This document shows positions 25,638 to 36,000 of a DNA stretch of 64,000 nt, piece after piece. The notes beneath the pieces are model-generated. The model was not told the origin of the DNA and made no database searches. It saw only the letters and a program-made list of their open reading frames with translations. The stretch's first letter is position 1. Each line of letters begins with the position of its first letter. The stretch lies in contig NZ_CADFGP010000011.1 in NCBI RefSeq assembly GCF_902833905.1, positions 62,001-126,000 of the forward strand, given 5' to 3'. The translations under genes and the position numbers were made by a program. This DNA comes from Paraburkholderia tuberum STM678 (GTDB lineage: Bacteria > Pseudomonadota > Gammaproteobacteria > Burkholderiales > Burkholderiaceae).

Positions 25638-27025
25638 GGCTGATCCTCGCGCGTACTCGAGCGTTCGCTCAGTTGCCCGCTCAATCGCCCGCTCAACTTC
25701 GCGGCAATCGACGCCACCGACTCCAGCGCGGCACCACGCGCGGCGGTGAGCGGCATCACGACCGTACCGTCGATGCGAAACAGATGTCCGCCGCTATCGA
25801 CGCCCGGTGTCGCGACCGGCACGAACACGGTGTTCGCGCCGCGTGCCCTGGCGGCGTCGGCGAGCGCCGGATGACCGAGCACGATCAGGGCAAGCGCGGG
25901 ATCGAGCGACGCCGGCCACGCGTGCGGCGCGAAGCCCGCGATCCACAGCAGCGCATCGACTTCGCGTTCGGCGAGCAGCCGAGCCGTCCGATAGCGGTAC
26001 GGATCGTGATCGAGCGGCGCGCCGCCCGCGGCGTGCGCCGGCATCGACACGCGCGTGCGCAGCGGCAAGCCGGACAGCCACGTCACGGTCTGATTGACCG
26101 TCAACGCGCCGTCGTCGCCGCCGAGCGCGAGACATGCCGCGCGCGTCGTTCGATTCACGGCCTTCACGATCCGGTTCAGCGCTTCGATCAGCAGCGCCGC
26201 GTGCGGCGCGGGCAGTGCGGCCGGTTCGTAGACGACCACCGTATAGCGCGCGCCGGCGATGCGTGCGTGCAACGACGCGAGCGCGCTTGCCACGTTGGCT
26301 GCGCTGCCATCGCCGTGGCTCAGCGCGGCGGCGTCGCGTCCTTCCGCGAGCGCTGACCACAGCGCGAGCGTGTCGTACGGATCGGTGTCCGGCAGCAGCG
26401 TGTCGATGCGCGTTTGCGCGAAGCTGGCCGCGGCCGGGTCCGCTTCGCAGCCGACGAAGACCAGCTCGCGCGCGAGTTCGGTGCCCGCCAGCGCGCGCGT
26501 GAAAAAGCGCGGATAGCGCCGCGACGGCTGACAGCCGAAGAACACCAGCAGGTCGGCGCGCGCGCGCACTTCGGAGAGCGTCGTAAAGAACGAGCCGCGA
26601 TCTTGCAAAGCGAGCGTCGCGGGCGTCAGCGCATCGCCGTGCAGATGATCGAGGATCGCGCCGCAGGCGGCGGCAAGCGGATACAGCGCGCGGATGCCGG
26701 CGACGTCGGTGGCGAGGCCGCCGAATAGCGGGCGGCGCGCGTTCGCGAGCAACTGCGCGGCGCTCGCCAGCGCGGCATCCTTGTCCGCTTCGTTGCCATC
26801 GACGGTGCAAGCGCATTGCACGTCCGTCGCGCCGTACTGCGTGAGCGCGTGAGCGAGCCGCGAACATTCGGTGTCCGGCACATCGAGCGTGCCGTCGTCG
26901 TGGGCAGCGGCGGCCAGGTCGTCGCACAGCAAAGGGCAGAACGGACAGATCCAGTCGCGTGTGAGCGCCGCGGCGCGCGTTGCGCTCGGGCTGGGGGTCG
27001 ATGGATCGATGGAGGGGCTATGCAT
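25634..27025 (-). CDS. fhcB: Fhc complex subunit B (formylmethanofuran dehydrogenase B-like)
   Basis: This 463-residue protein resembles the molybdopterin subunit of formylmethanofuran dehydrogenase. It keeps DWICPFCPLLCDDL at the N-terminus, FFGCQPSRRYPRFF and PGVDSGGHLFRIDGT. In Methylobacterium the complex hydrolyses rather than oxidises formyl groups. The ATG at 27025 has no clear ribosome site and lies close to a predicted sigma-54 start site, so a leaderless transcript or a later start is possible. It is the first gene of the long fhc-pqq unit. Confidence 0.93.
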   Translation of the reverse strand: MHSPSIDPSTPSPSATRAAALTRDWICPFCPLLCDDLAAAAHDDGTLDVPDTECSRLAHALTQYGATDVQCACTVDGNEADKDAALASAAQLLANARRPLFGGLATDVAGIRALYPLAAACGAILDHLHGDALTPATLALQDRGSFFTTLSEVRARADLLVFFGCQPSRRYPRFFTRALAGTELARELVFVGCEADPAAASFAQTRIDTLLPDTDPYDTLALWSALAEGRDAAALSHGDGSAANVASALASLHARIAGARYTVVVYEPAALPAPHAALLIEALNRIVKAVNRTTRAACLALGGDDGALTVNQTVTWLSGLPLRTRVSMPAHAAGGAPLDHDPYRYRTARLLAEREVDALLWIAGFAPHAWPASLDPALALIVLGHPALADAARARGANTVFVPVATPGVDSGGHLFRIDGTVVMPLTAARGAALESVASIAAKLSGRLSGQLSERSSTREDQP

Positions 27026-27035
27026 GGGGCAGGTT

Positions 27036-27052
27036 TAGCAAGCTCCATGCCG
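27036..27052 (-). promoter_or_regulatory. Candidate sigma-54 promoter of the fhc-pqq unit
   Basis: Read on the minus strand the sequence is CGGCATGGAGCTTGCT. The -24 GG pairs with 27051-27050 and the -12 GC with 27039-27038, separated by ten bases, which is the invariant sigma-54 spacing. The predicted start site falls at about 27026, right at the fhcB ATG. Confidence 0.5.
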
Positions 27053-27142
27053 ATCTTTCGACCCTGCGGTAAGCGTGCCTGATCCTGCGTCGGCGCGCGC
27101 GTCAAAGGCCCGCTGCGCCATACAAAATGTGTGCCGTTCTGG

Positions 27143-27166
27143 AGCAGAGTGTCAAGCAGAGTGTCA
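27143..27166. repeat. Tandem 12-bp repeat upstream of fhcB
   Basis: Two exact contiguous copies of AGCAGAGTGTCA occupy 27143-27154 and 27155-27166. They lie about 92-115 bp upstream of the -24 element of fhcB, a usual distance for an enhancer-type activator site. A nearby TACAAAATGTG at 27121-27131 resembles the CACA-N3-TGTG core seen before xoxF and mxaR. Confidence 0.5.
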
Positions 27167-27243
27167 CACGCGAACAGTCCGGCTTGCGTTGCGTTTACCG
27201 ACAGCGCTGTCAGAACGCGTGGCATGGAAATTGTATGGAAGGC

Positions 27244-27993
27244 CTACGCGGAATCGGAATGCGCGCAGTCGATCTGTCGATCGTGCAGCGCGGAGGCCAC
27301 CAGCCAGGCGCTTGCGCCGGTGCCGGCCGCGGCGGCCAGATCGTCGCGATTGCGGATGCCGCCCGCGCCGATCAGCGTGGTGTGCGCGGCGGCTTGCGCG
27401 CGCACGCGCTCGAACGTCGCGAGATCGGGGCCGGCGTAGCTGCCGACCTGGTCGAGCGTCATCGCGATCACGCGCGGCGGCCACCACGCCGACGAGCGGT
27501 CGAGCGCGGCCGCGGCGAGCAGTTCGCCCGCCCGCTGATCGAGCGACAGGATCGGCGCAAGGCCGGCGCGCTGAGCCGCGTGCAGTGCGTGGATATCGCG
27601 CAGCGTCTCCGAGCCGAACACAGGCACGAGAGTCGCGAGGTGGGAACCGGCAGCAGGGCTGTCGTGTTGATCGATGGCGTCGTCGATGCGCTCGAACAGC
27701 GCGCGCATCGACGCGTAGTCCGCGAAACCCGCGTCGAGCCACAGTTCGATGCCGGGCAGCGCGGCCCGCAATGCGGCGAGCGTCGAAGCATGCGCGCCGC
27801 GCTGCAGGATGGCGCCGAGATCGGCGATATAGAGCGTGCGCGCGCCGCTGGCTTCGAGCAGCGCGCGGGCGGTGGCAAGTGGGTCGCTCGTCGCGACGAG
27901 GCGGGACTGGATCGGCCGATAGGCGCTCCGCTCGCCGCGCACCGCGCGTACGACCTGGCCGTCGAGCAGATCGAGAACAGGTATCACCTGCAT
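27244..27993 (-). CDS. HisA/HisF-like TIM-barrel protein of the H4MPT cluster
   Basis: This 249-residue protein begins MQVIPVLDLLDGQVVRAV, a HisA-type start, and has the TIM-barrel pattern LYIADLGAIL, LWLDAGF and LIGAGGIRN. True histidine genes are not nearby. Homologues occur in H4MPT clusters of methylotrophs and methanogens, which suggests a role in pterin or methanofuran cofactor synthesis and not in histidine synthesis. Its start codon is only 14 bp from that of the divergent ATP-grasp gene. Confidence 0.78.
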   Translation of the reverse strand: MQVIPVLDLLDGQVVRAVRGERSAYRPIQSRLVATSDPLATARALLEASGARTLYIADLGAILQRGAHASTLAALRAALPGIELWLDAGFADYASMRALFERIDDAIDQHDSPAAGSHLATLVPVFGSETLRDIHALHAAQRAGLAPILSLDQRAGELLAAAALDRSSAWWPPRVIAMTLDQVGSYAGPDLATFERVRAQAAAHTTLIGAGGIRNRDDLAAAAGTGASAWLVASALHDRQIDCAHSDSA

Positions 27994-28007
27994 AGGGGCG
28001 CTTTCCT

Positions 28008-29051
28008 TTGACCAGAATCTTTGTCTACGAGTATCTCACCGGCGGCGGCATCGACCCCCAGCTCGCCGGCCCGGGCAGTCTCGCCGATTTGAGCGCGCTG
28101 ATCGTCGAAGGACGCGTGATGCGCGACGCGCTGGTCGACGCTCTGCGTGAACTCGACGGCGTGCAGGTCACGTTCGCGACCTCGCGCTTCGAAACGCCAG
28201 GGGCGGGCGAGGCCCATTGTATGGCCGCGCCCGGCGAATCGATGACGGCGTTCGTCGCGCGCGCGGCGCGTGAGCACGATTACGCGTGGGTCGTTGCGCC
28301 GGAATGCGACGGGCTGCTGCTGCGCTTTCACGATGCGGTCGGCACCGCGCGCTGGCTCGGATGCGCGAAGGAAGCGATCCGCGTCGCGTCGAGCAAGAGC
28401 GCGACAGCGGCGTGTCTTGCCGCGCATGGCATTGCGACGACGCCGGCGCTCGAACCCGGCGACTCAGCCGCGCAGCACGACGGCCGGTGGGTGGTCAAGC
28501 CGGACGACGGCGCGGGCGGCCTCGACACCATCGTGTACGAGCGTTTCGCCGATGCCTGCGCCGAGTACGAGGCGCGCGCGGCGGCGGCGCGCAATCCGGT
28601 GCTGCAGGCGTGGGTCGATGGCGAGCCGTTGAGCCTGTCGCTGATCTGCCGCGGCGACGCCACCAAGCTCCTCAGCATCAACCGTCAGCAGATCGGGCTG
28701 AGCGGCGGCGACGCGTCGGGTGATGTTGCGCGGATCGTCGAGTTCGACGGCGTGCTGGTCGATCAGATCGACCAGCACAGCGACATGGGCCGCGCGCTCG
28801 ACACGCTCGCGCATCGCGTCGCGCGGGCCATTCCGGGTTTGCGCGGCTTCGTCGGCATCGATGTCGTGTGGCATCCGCAACTCGGGCCGGTCGTGATCGA
28901 AGTGAATCCGCGTTTGACGGTCGCTTATGCGGGGCTGTCGGCGGCGCGCGGCAGCGGCCTGACGCGCGCGCTGCTGGCCGCGCATGGCGTGCGCATCGAG
29001 CGCTGCGGCGCGGCGCGCGCCAATTCGGCGACGTACGAGGTGCGCCCTTGA
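28008..29051 (+). CDS. ATP-grasp ligase, MfnD-like (methanofuran side-chain synthesis)
   Basis: This 347-residue ATP-grasp protein has WVVKPDDGAGGLDTIVYERF, PVLQAWVDGEPLSLSLIC and the metal-binding IDVVWHPQLGPVVIEVNPRLTV. It resembles MfnD, which links glutamate to tyramine in methanofuran synthesis. The start is a TTG at 28008, which gives the family-typical RIFVYEYLTGGG opening; no ATG fits. AGGGG lies about nine bases upstream. It overlaps the next gene by four bases (TTGA). Confidence 0.8.
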   Translation: MTRIFVYEYLTGGGIDPQLAGPGSLADLSALIVEGRVMRDALVDALRELDGVQVTFATSRFETPGAGEAHCMAAPGESMTAFVARAAREHDYAWVVAPECDGLLLRFHDAVGTARWLGCAKEAIRVASSKSATAACLAAHGIATTPALEPGDSAAQHDGRWVVKPDDGAGGLDTIVYERFADACAEYEARAAAARNPVLQAWVDGEPLSLSLICRGDATKLLSINRQQIGLSGGDASGDVARIVEFDGVLVDQIDQHSDMGRALDTLAHRVARAIPGLRGFVGIDVVWHPQLGPVVIEVNPRLTVAYAGLSAARGSGLTRALLAAHGVRIERCGAARANSATYEVRP

Positions 29052-30187
29052 GCCCCGCCCGTTCGAACCCGGCGGCGCGGTTCGGCTGGGACGTCGGCGG
29101 CGCGCACGTGAAGGTGTCGCTCGTCGACGGCGGCGACGCCGTGCTGGACGTCGTGCAATGGCCGTGTCCGCTTTGGCAGGGCCTCGACCATCTGCACCGC
29201 GCGATCGACCTCGTCTTCGAGCGCTGGCCGCAGGCCCGCACTGACGCCGCGCAGCATGCGGTGACGATGACCGGCGAGATGGTCGACCTGTTCGCGGATC
29301 GCGCCGAAGGCGTGCGCGCGATCGTGACCGCGCTCGCGCAGCGGCTCGGTCCATCACTGCGTTTCTACGCCGGCGCCGCCGGCTGGCTCGCCGCCGCCGA
29401 CTGCGCGGCCGGCTGGCGTCACGTCGCGTCGGCGAACTGGCTCGCGACCGCGAGCTGGGTCGCTACCTGCATGGCGAACGCGCTGCTGATCGACATCGGC
29501 AGCACCACCACCGACATCATTCCGATCGTCGACGGCCGCGTCGTCGCGCGTGCCGCGACCGATGCGGGCCGGCTCGCGACCGGCGAACTCGTGTATCACG
29601 GCGTCGTGCGCACGCCGTTGTGCGGCGTCGCGCAGCGGATCGAATTCGGCGGCGCCATGCTGAACGTGATGAACGAATGGTTTGCGACGACCGCCGACGT
29701 CTACCGGCTGACCGGCGAACTGGACCCGCTGCACGACGTGCAGCCGAGCGCCGACCAGGGGCCGAAGACGCAGGCGGCGAGCCGCGCGCGGCTCGCGCGC
29801 ATGATCGGGCACGACGCGCACGACGCGTCGGACGTCGAATGGCTGCACTTTGCGCGGCGCTGGCGCGCGCTGCAGATGCGCGAAATCGGCGCGAACCTGA
29901 TGCGGGTGGTCGCCGCGCAGCCGGCGCTCGCGGCCGCGCCGCTGGTGGGCGCCGGCTGCGGCCGCTTCCTCGTCGCCGCATTGGCGCGCGACGAGGCGCG
30001 CGGCTATATCGACTTCGGCGCGCTGGCGGGCGTGCCCGATGCTTGCGCGGCATGGGCGGCGACCTGCGCGCCGAGCGTGGCGGTCGCGCTGCTCGCGGCG
30101 CGCAATCCGGGGACGCGGCGCGCCGGCGCACGAGTAGCGCAAAGAGGGGCAGGGGACACGATATGGCGAGCGGGACAAGTTCGGTGA
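29048..30187 (+). CDS. MfnF-like hydantoinase-fold protein (H4MPT-linked C1 pathway)
   Basis: This 379-residue protein has an actin/hexokinase-type start FGWDVGGAHVKVSLVD, an ALLIDIGSTTTDIIPI phosphate loop and GAGCGRFLVAALA. It belongs to the 'H4MPT-linked C1 transfer pathway' family that includes methanogen MfnF, which joins the furan phosphate to the tyramine moiety. The start is a TTG at 29048 overlapping the previous stop (TTGA). The C-terminal ~25 residues are Arg/Gly-rich and may be variable. Confidence 0.8.
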   Translation: MSPARSNPAARFGWDVGGAHVKVSLVDGGDAVLDVVQWPCPLWQGLDHLHRAIDLVFERWPQARTDAAQHAVTMTGEMVDLFADRAEGVRAIVTALAQRLGPSLRFYAGAAGWLAAADCAAGWRHVASANWLATASWVATCMANALLIDIGSTTTDIIPIVDGRVVARAATDAGRLATGELVYHGVVRTPLCGVAQRIEFGGAMLNVMNEWFATTADVYRLTGELDPLHDVQPSADQGPKTQAASRARLARMIGHDAHDASDVEWLHFARRWRALQMREIGANLMRVVAAQPALAAAPLVGAGCGRFLVAALARDEARGYIDFGALAGVPDACAAWAATCAPSVAVALLAARNPGTRRAGARVAQRGAGDTIWRAGQVR

Positions 30188-30250
30188 TGAACGAGGTTGC
30201 GAAACGACGCGACCCGGCCGGGCACTCAACTGGACACGAGGGCAGCAGTC

Positions 30251-30841
30251 ATGTGGGTGGTCAAGATCGGAGGCAGCCTGAGTCACGACCCGGCACTGCG
30301 CCACTGGCTCAGTGAGCTATGCGAAGTCGGCGGCGGACGGGTCGTGATCGTGCCCGGCGGCGGCGATTTCGCGGACAAGGTCCGCCAGTACCAGGGCGAG
30401 TGGAACTTCGACGATCTGGCCGCGCACAACATGTGTCTGCTCGCGATGACGCAATATGCGCTGCTGATGCAGGGCGTTTCGCCCGAACTGGTGATCGCGT
30501 CGAGCGAGGCGAAGATTCGCCGCACCCTGCGTGACGGTCATGTGGCCGTGTGGGCGCCGACCGCGCTGATGCGCGACACGCCCGACGCGATGAGCAACTG
30601 GGACACGACCTCGGACAGCCTCGCCGCCTGGCTATCGACGATGCTCAACGCGGAGCGGCTGGTCGTCGTCAAATCCTGTCCGATCGCCGTCGACGATCCG
30701 CTCGAAACGCTGGCCGCGTCGGGGGTGATCGACCGCAAGTTCGTCGACTACGTGAACGATGCGAACTATGTGGTCGAATTGCTCGACAAGAGCAACGTCG
30801 CGCTGATGCGCGACCGTTTGCTGAATATTCCGGTGATGTGA
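30251..30841 (+). CDS. Amino-acid-kinase-family protein, MfnE-like
   Basis: This 196-residue kinase begins MWVVKIGGSL, the classical amino acid kinase P-loop, with VIVPGGGDFAD and LVVVKSCPI. It is close in layout to MfnE, which phosphorylates aminomethylfuran phosphate in methanofuran synthesis. The ATG at 30251 has GAGGG upstream; a longer frame from 30197 adds non-conserved residues. It converges with the MfnB-like gene, with 7 bp between the stops. Confidence 0.82.
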   Translation: MWVVKIGGSLSHDPALRHWLSELCEVGGGRVVIVPGGGDFADKVRQYQGEWNFDDLAAHNMCLLAMTQYALLMQGVSPELVIASSEAKIRRTLRDGHVAVWAPTALMRDTPDAMSNWDTTSDSLAAWLSTMLNAERLVVVKSCPIAVDDPLETLAASGVIDRKFVDYVNDANYVVELLDKSNVALMRDRLLNIPVM

Positions 30842-30848
30842 TCGGCTG

Positions 30849-31592
30849 CTACAGCCGCGTCGCGTTCGTCGAGCCCGGCAACGGCGCCGCGCCATCGACG
30901 CGAATCTCGCCAGCCGGCCGATGCAACGCGCTCGCCCATTGCGCGACGCGCTCGGGGTCGAGCCGCGAGCGGCGCCCGTCGGCGCACAGCGCGGTGCGAA
31001 AACCGGCCACGTCGGGCGCCAGCGCGCGGATCTGCGGCAGTTGCGCCCAGCCGAGCGCACCGGCGATGCCCGCCATCGCGCCGCGCTGACGCGCGAGCCG
31101 CAACCAGCGCGCGAGCGAGTCGACATCGACGTGATCGAACAGCGTGCCGCCGTCCTTGCTCGCGGTATCGAACATCAGGCCGGCGAAGCCGAGCGCCGCG
31201 GTGTGGCTGACCAGTTCGTCGTCCATGCCGCCGTCGCATAGCAGCACCGGCACGACGCTAGCCGGCAGATTCGCGAGCTGCTCGAGGCAGCGGCGCGCGG
31301 CCGGTCCGCGCGCGACGCCGACCTTCACATAGTCGACGCCAGCATCGCTGACGTCGATCACGCGCGCGGCGATCTCGTCGAACGCATCGGCCGGCACGTC
31401 GCCGATCGCCGCGCTGATCGGCTTGACCGGGTAGTGCGCGCGAAGTTGTTGCGCGATGGTCGTGATGGCGCCGATCGACAGGCCGCCGAGCGCGCCGTCG
31501 TCCGGCTCTTTCAGGTCGATCAGCTCGGCGCCGGCGCGGGCGGCGTCGAATGCTTCGTCAGCCGAGCGGACGCTCGCGAGCAATGCGGTCAT
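30849..31592 (-). CDS. (5-formylfuran-3-yl)methyl phosphate synthase, MfnB-like
   Basis: This 247-residue TIM-barrel protein has LLASVRSADEAFDAARAGAE, LIDLKEPDDGALGG and DYVKVGVARG with the catalytic-type Lys residues of MfnB (DUF556). MfnB condenses two glyceraldehyde-3-phosphates to the furan precursor of methanofuran. It lies 27 bp after the DUF447 gene on the minus strand and so can be transcribed with pqqA and DUF447. Confidence 0.88.
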   Translation of the reverse strand: MTALLASVRSADEAFDAARAGAELIDLKEPDDGALGGLSIGAITTIAQQLRAHYPVKPISAAIGDVPADAFDEIAARVIDVSDAGVDYVKVGVARGPAARRCLEQLANLPASVVPVLLCDGGMDDELVSHTAALGFAGLMFDTASKDGGTLFDHVDVDSLARWLRLARQRGAMAGIAGALGWAQLPQIRALAPDVAGFRTALCADGRRSRLDPERVAQWASALHRPAGEIRVDGAAPLPGSTNATRL

Positions 31593-31619
31593 CGGGGTTC
31601 TCCGCGGAAGGAAGGGTGT

Positions 31620-32219
31620 TCAGTGATGGGCCGAAGCGGCGGCCTGATGCGCCGCGTCTTCGAGGCTCGCGCGATATCGCGCGATCGCGGCGACGAGCCA
31701 GCTCCATGCGGTGCGCTCGTTGTCGCCGGCGGTTTTGTCGATCGCGAACTGCAGATACGCCATTTCTCGATCGACCTTGTCGGCCGGCAGCATGAAGAGC
31801 CGGCTCACCAGAATCGCGCCTTCCACGACCGCCGACTGCGCGCGATTGAAGCCCGCGAACGGCGCGTGGTTTTCACGGTGCACGCATTTCATCACCAGCA
31901 CCGGGCGCTCGGCGTCGTCGCGCAGCTCGTCGAGTTCGAGCTCGGCGTGGGCCAGCGACTCGGCCAGACGTACGCTCGGCACGCGGCTCGCGGCCACGGT
32001 CGGCCAATCGGTCGCGCAGTGCGTGACGCAGCCCGCGAAGATCCGCACGTCGATGGTGAAATTCAGCACGGCCGCGCGCGTCGCGATCACGTTGTCGAGC
32101 GTGACCGACGGACGGAAAGGCGCGAGGATGATGCGCTCGCCCTCGTAGCGCGCGCCCATTGGCGCGATATGAGGACGGCCATCGCACGCTGCCGTGGTGA
32201 CGATCGTTTCGTGGATCAT
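31620..32219 (-). CDS. DUF447-family protein of the H4MPT cluster
   Basis: This 199-residue protein has an FMN-binding split-barrel pattern (HETIVTTAACDGRPHIAPMG, RPSVTLDNVIATRAAVLNFT, NRAQSAVVEGAILVSRL), matching DUF447, a family confined to organisms with H4MPT. It may be a flavoprotein in cofactor synthesis; no reaction is established. It lies between pqqA and the MfnB-like gene, all on the minus strand. Confidence 0.83.
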   Translation of the reverse strand: MIHETIVTTAACDGRPHIAPMGARYEGERIILAPFRPSVTLDNVIATRAAVLNFTIDVRIFAGCVTHCATDWPTVAASRVPSVRLAESLAHAELELDELRDDAERPVLVMKCVHRENHAPFAGFNRAQSAVVEGAILVSRLFMLPADKVDREMAYLQFAIDKTAGDNERTAWSWLVAAIARYRASLEDAAHQAAASAHH

Positions 32220-32324
32220 GGCTGGGAACGCGTGTCCCGACAGCGCCGGAAGGCCGGCCGTCAGCAGAGGTCAAACACAAACGGGAACCGCAAGGGGGCC
32301 GCGGCGTGCGGCCCGGTTGCGGGC

Positions 32325-32399
32325 TTAACGCGTAGCGACATACATCACGATTTCAAAACCGAGGCGTACGTCGGTGTAGCTCGGAGTCGTCCATTGCAT
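32325..32399 (-). CDS. pqqA: PQQ precursor peptide PqqA
   Basis: This 24-residue peptide begins MQWTTPSYTD and contains the crosslinked Glu-x3-Tyr pair in FEIVMYV. It is the substrate peptide from which PQQ is made. ATG 32399 is preceded by GGAGAAA. It is separated from pqqBCDE by about 12 kb, placed before DUF447 and the MfnB-like gene, and has its own strong candidate sigma-54 promoter. Being orphaned lets the peptide be expressed at a higher level than the enzymes. Confidence 0.93.
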   Translation of the reverse strand: MQWTTPSYTDVRLGFEIVMYVATR

Positions 32400-34383
<1,984 letters not shown>

Positions 34384-34500
34384 CCACGCCGAGCTTTTCC
34401 CGCGAGCGCCTCACGAGCGCATCCGCAACGCGGTGCAACGGCACCGCGCGGGGCACCGTTGACGCCGATCCGAACGCGACATCCATCCACGAGGTTCGTC

Positions 34501-34929
34501 ATGCGTATTACTCAAGGAACGTTTTCTTTTCTGCCCGAGCTGACCGACGAGGAAATCGGCTTGCAGATCGACTACGCGCTGCGCCAGGGCTGGGCCTGTT
34601 CGGTCGAATTCACCGACGACCCGCATCCGCGCAACACCTACTGGGAAATGTGGGGTCTGCCGATGTTCGACCTGCACGACGCGGCCGGCGTGTTGCAGGA
34701 GGTCAGGGCTTGCCGCGAGGCGCGGCCGCAGCACTACATCAAGGTCAACGCGTTCGACTCGGTGCGCACCTTCGAGACGATGCGCCTGTCGTTCATCGTC
34801 AACCGGCCGGACGTGGAGCCGGGCTTCCGGCTGTTGCGGCAGGACGCGCAGGGGCGCACGCAGCGCTACAGCATGACGGGCTACGCGGGCGACCGGCCAG
34901 CGGGCGAGCGTTACGGCGCGGCGGGCTGA
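34501..34929 (+). CDS. cbbS: RuBisCO small subunit, form IC
   Basis: This 142-residue protein starts [19 protein letters not shown] and has [34 protein letters not shown] and a C-terminal hairpin extension ending AAG, which is typical of red-like/form IC small subunits that assemble without RbcX-type help. GAGG lies six bases before ATG 34501. It follows cbbL by 117 bp. Confidence 0.96.
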   Translation: MRITQGTFSFLPELTDEEIGLQIDYALRQGWACSVEFTDDPHPRNTYWEMWGLPMFDLHDAAGVLQEVRACREARPQHYIKVNAFDSVRTFETMRLSFIVNRPDVEPGFRLLRQDAQGRTQRYSMTGYAGDRPAGERYGAAG

Positions 34930-34980
34930 CGCCGCTGATCGCGCAACAACGCACACGACGACCCGCAGCGAGGAGGAACC

Positions 34981-35973
34981 ATGACAGACGCCGCCACCGT
35001 GGACGCACTGCCCGCGTCCACCGCGCACAGCGACGCCGCCGCGCCCCACATCGACCTCGCGGCGCTGTACCGCGACTCCGGGATCGGCGACGTGCTCGGC
35101 GAACTCGATCGCGATCTGGTCGGGCTCGCGCCCGTGAAAACGCGCATTCGCGAAGTCGCCGCGCATCTGCTGGTCGAGCGCGCGCGGGCTTCGCTGGGTC
35201 TCGCGGGCGGCGCGCCGACCTTGCATATGTGCTTCTCCGGCAACCCCGGCACCGGCAAGACGACGGTTGCGCTGCGCATGGCGGAAGTGTTGCACCGGCT
35301 TGGCTACATTCGCCGCAATCATCTGGTGTCGGTCACACGCGACGATCTGGTCGGCCAGTACATCGGCCACACCGCGCCGAAAACGCGCGACGTGCTCAAG
35401 CGCGCGATGGGCGGCGTGCTGTTCATCGACGAAGCGTATTACCTGTATCGCCCGGAGAACGAGCGCGACTACGGGCAGGAAGCGATCGAAATTCTGTTGC
35501 AGACGATGGAGAACCAGCGTAGCGACCTGGTCGTGATTCTGGCCGGCTACGCGTCGCGAATGGAAGTGTTCTTCGAGAGCAATCCGGGTTTCCGCTCGCG
35601 CATCGCGCATCACATTACGTTTCCCGATTACGAGGAAACGGAGTTGCTCGAAATCGCCGAGCGGATGCTCGGCGCCATGCATTACCGCTTCGATGCCGCG
35701 TCGCGCCGCGCGTTCGCCGACTATCTGGCGCGCCGCATCCGCCAACCGAATTTCGCCAACGCGCGCTCGGTGCGCAACGCGCTCGACCGCGCGCGGCTGC
35801 GCCAGGCGAACCGCCTGTTCGCGAGCGCCTTGCAAGGCGGCGAGCCGATCGACGCCGCCACGCTGACGCTGATCGATGCCGCCGACGTGCGCGCGAGCCG
35901 CGTGTTCGACGCGCCGCCGCAGTCCTCGCATTCGCCTTCCACCGCGCGCGCCGTCACGGCGCCGCCGGGCTGA
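34981..35973 (+). CDS. cbbX: RuBisCO activase CbbX (AAA+)
   Basis: This 330-residue AAA+ protein has Walker [20 protein letters not shown], the pore-loop region YIGHTAPKT, Walker [14 protein letters not shown] and [12 protein letters not shown] with the Arg finger. It removes inhibitory sugar phosphates from red-type RuBisCO. GAGGAGG precedes the ATG. The Ala-rich N-terminus and the C-terminal ~30 residues are variable. Confidence 0.96.
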   Translation: MTDAATVDALPASTAHSDAAAPHIDLAALYRDSGIGDVLGELDRDLVGLAPVKTRIREVAAHLLVERARASLGLAGGAPTLHMCFSGNPGTGKTTVALRMAEVLHRLGYIRRNHLVSVTRDDLVGQYIGHTAPKTRDVLKRAMGGVLFIDEAYYLYRPENERDYGQEAIEILLQTMENQRSDLVVILAGYASRMEVFFESNPGFRSRIAHHITFPDYEETELLEIAERMLGAMHYRFDAASRRAFADYLARRIRQPNFANARSVRNALDRARLRQANRLFASALQGGEPIDAATLTLIDAADVRASRVFDAPPQSSHSPSTARAVTAPPG

Positions 35974-36000
35974 ATCACGACACCATCGACGGAGAACGCC

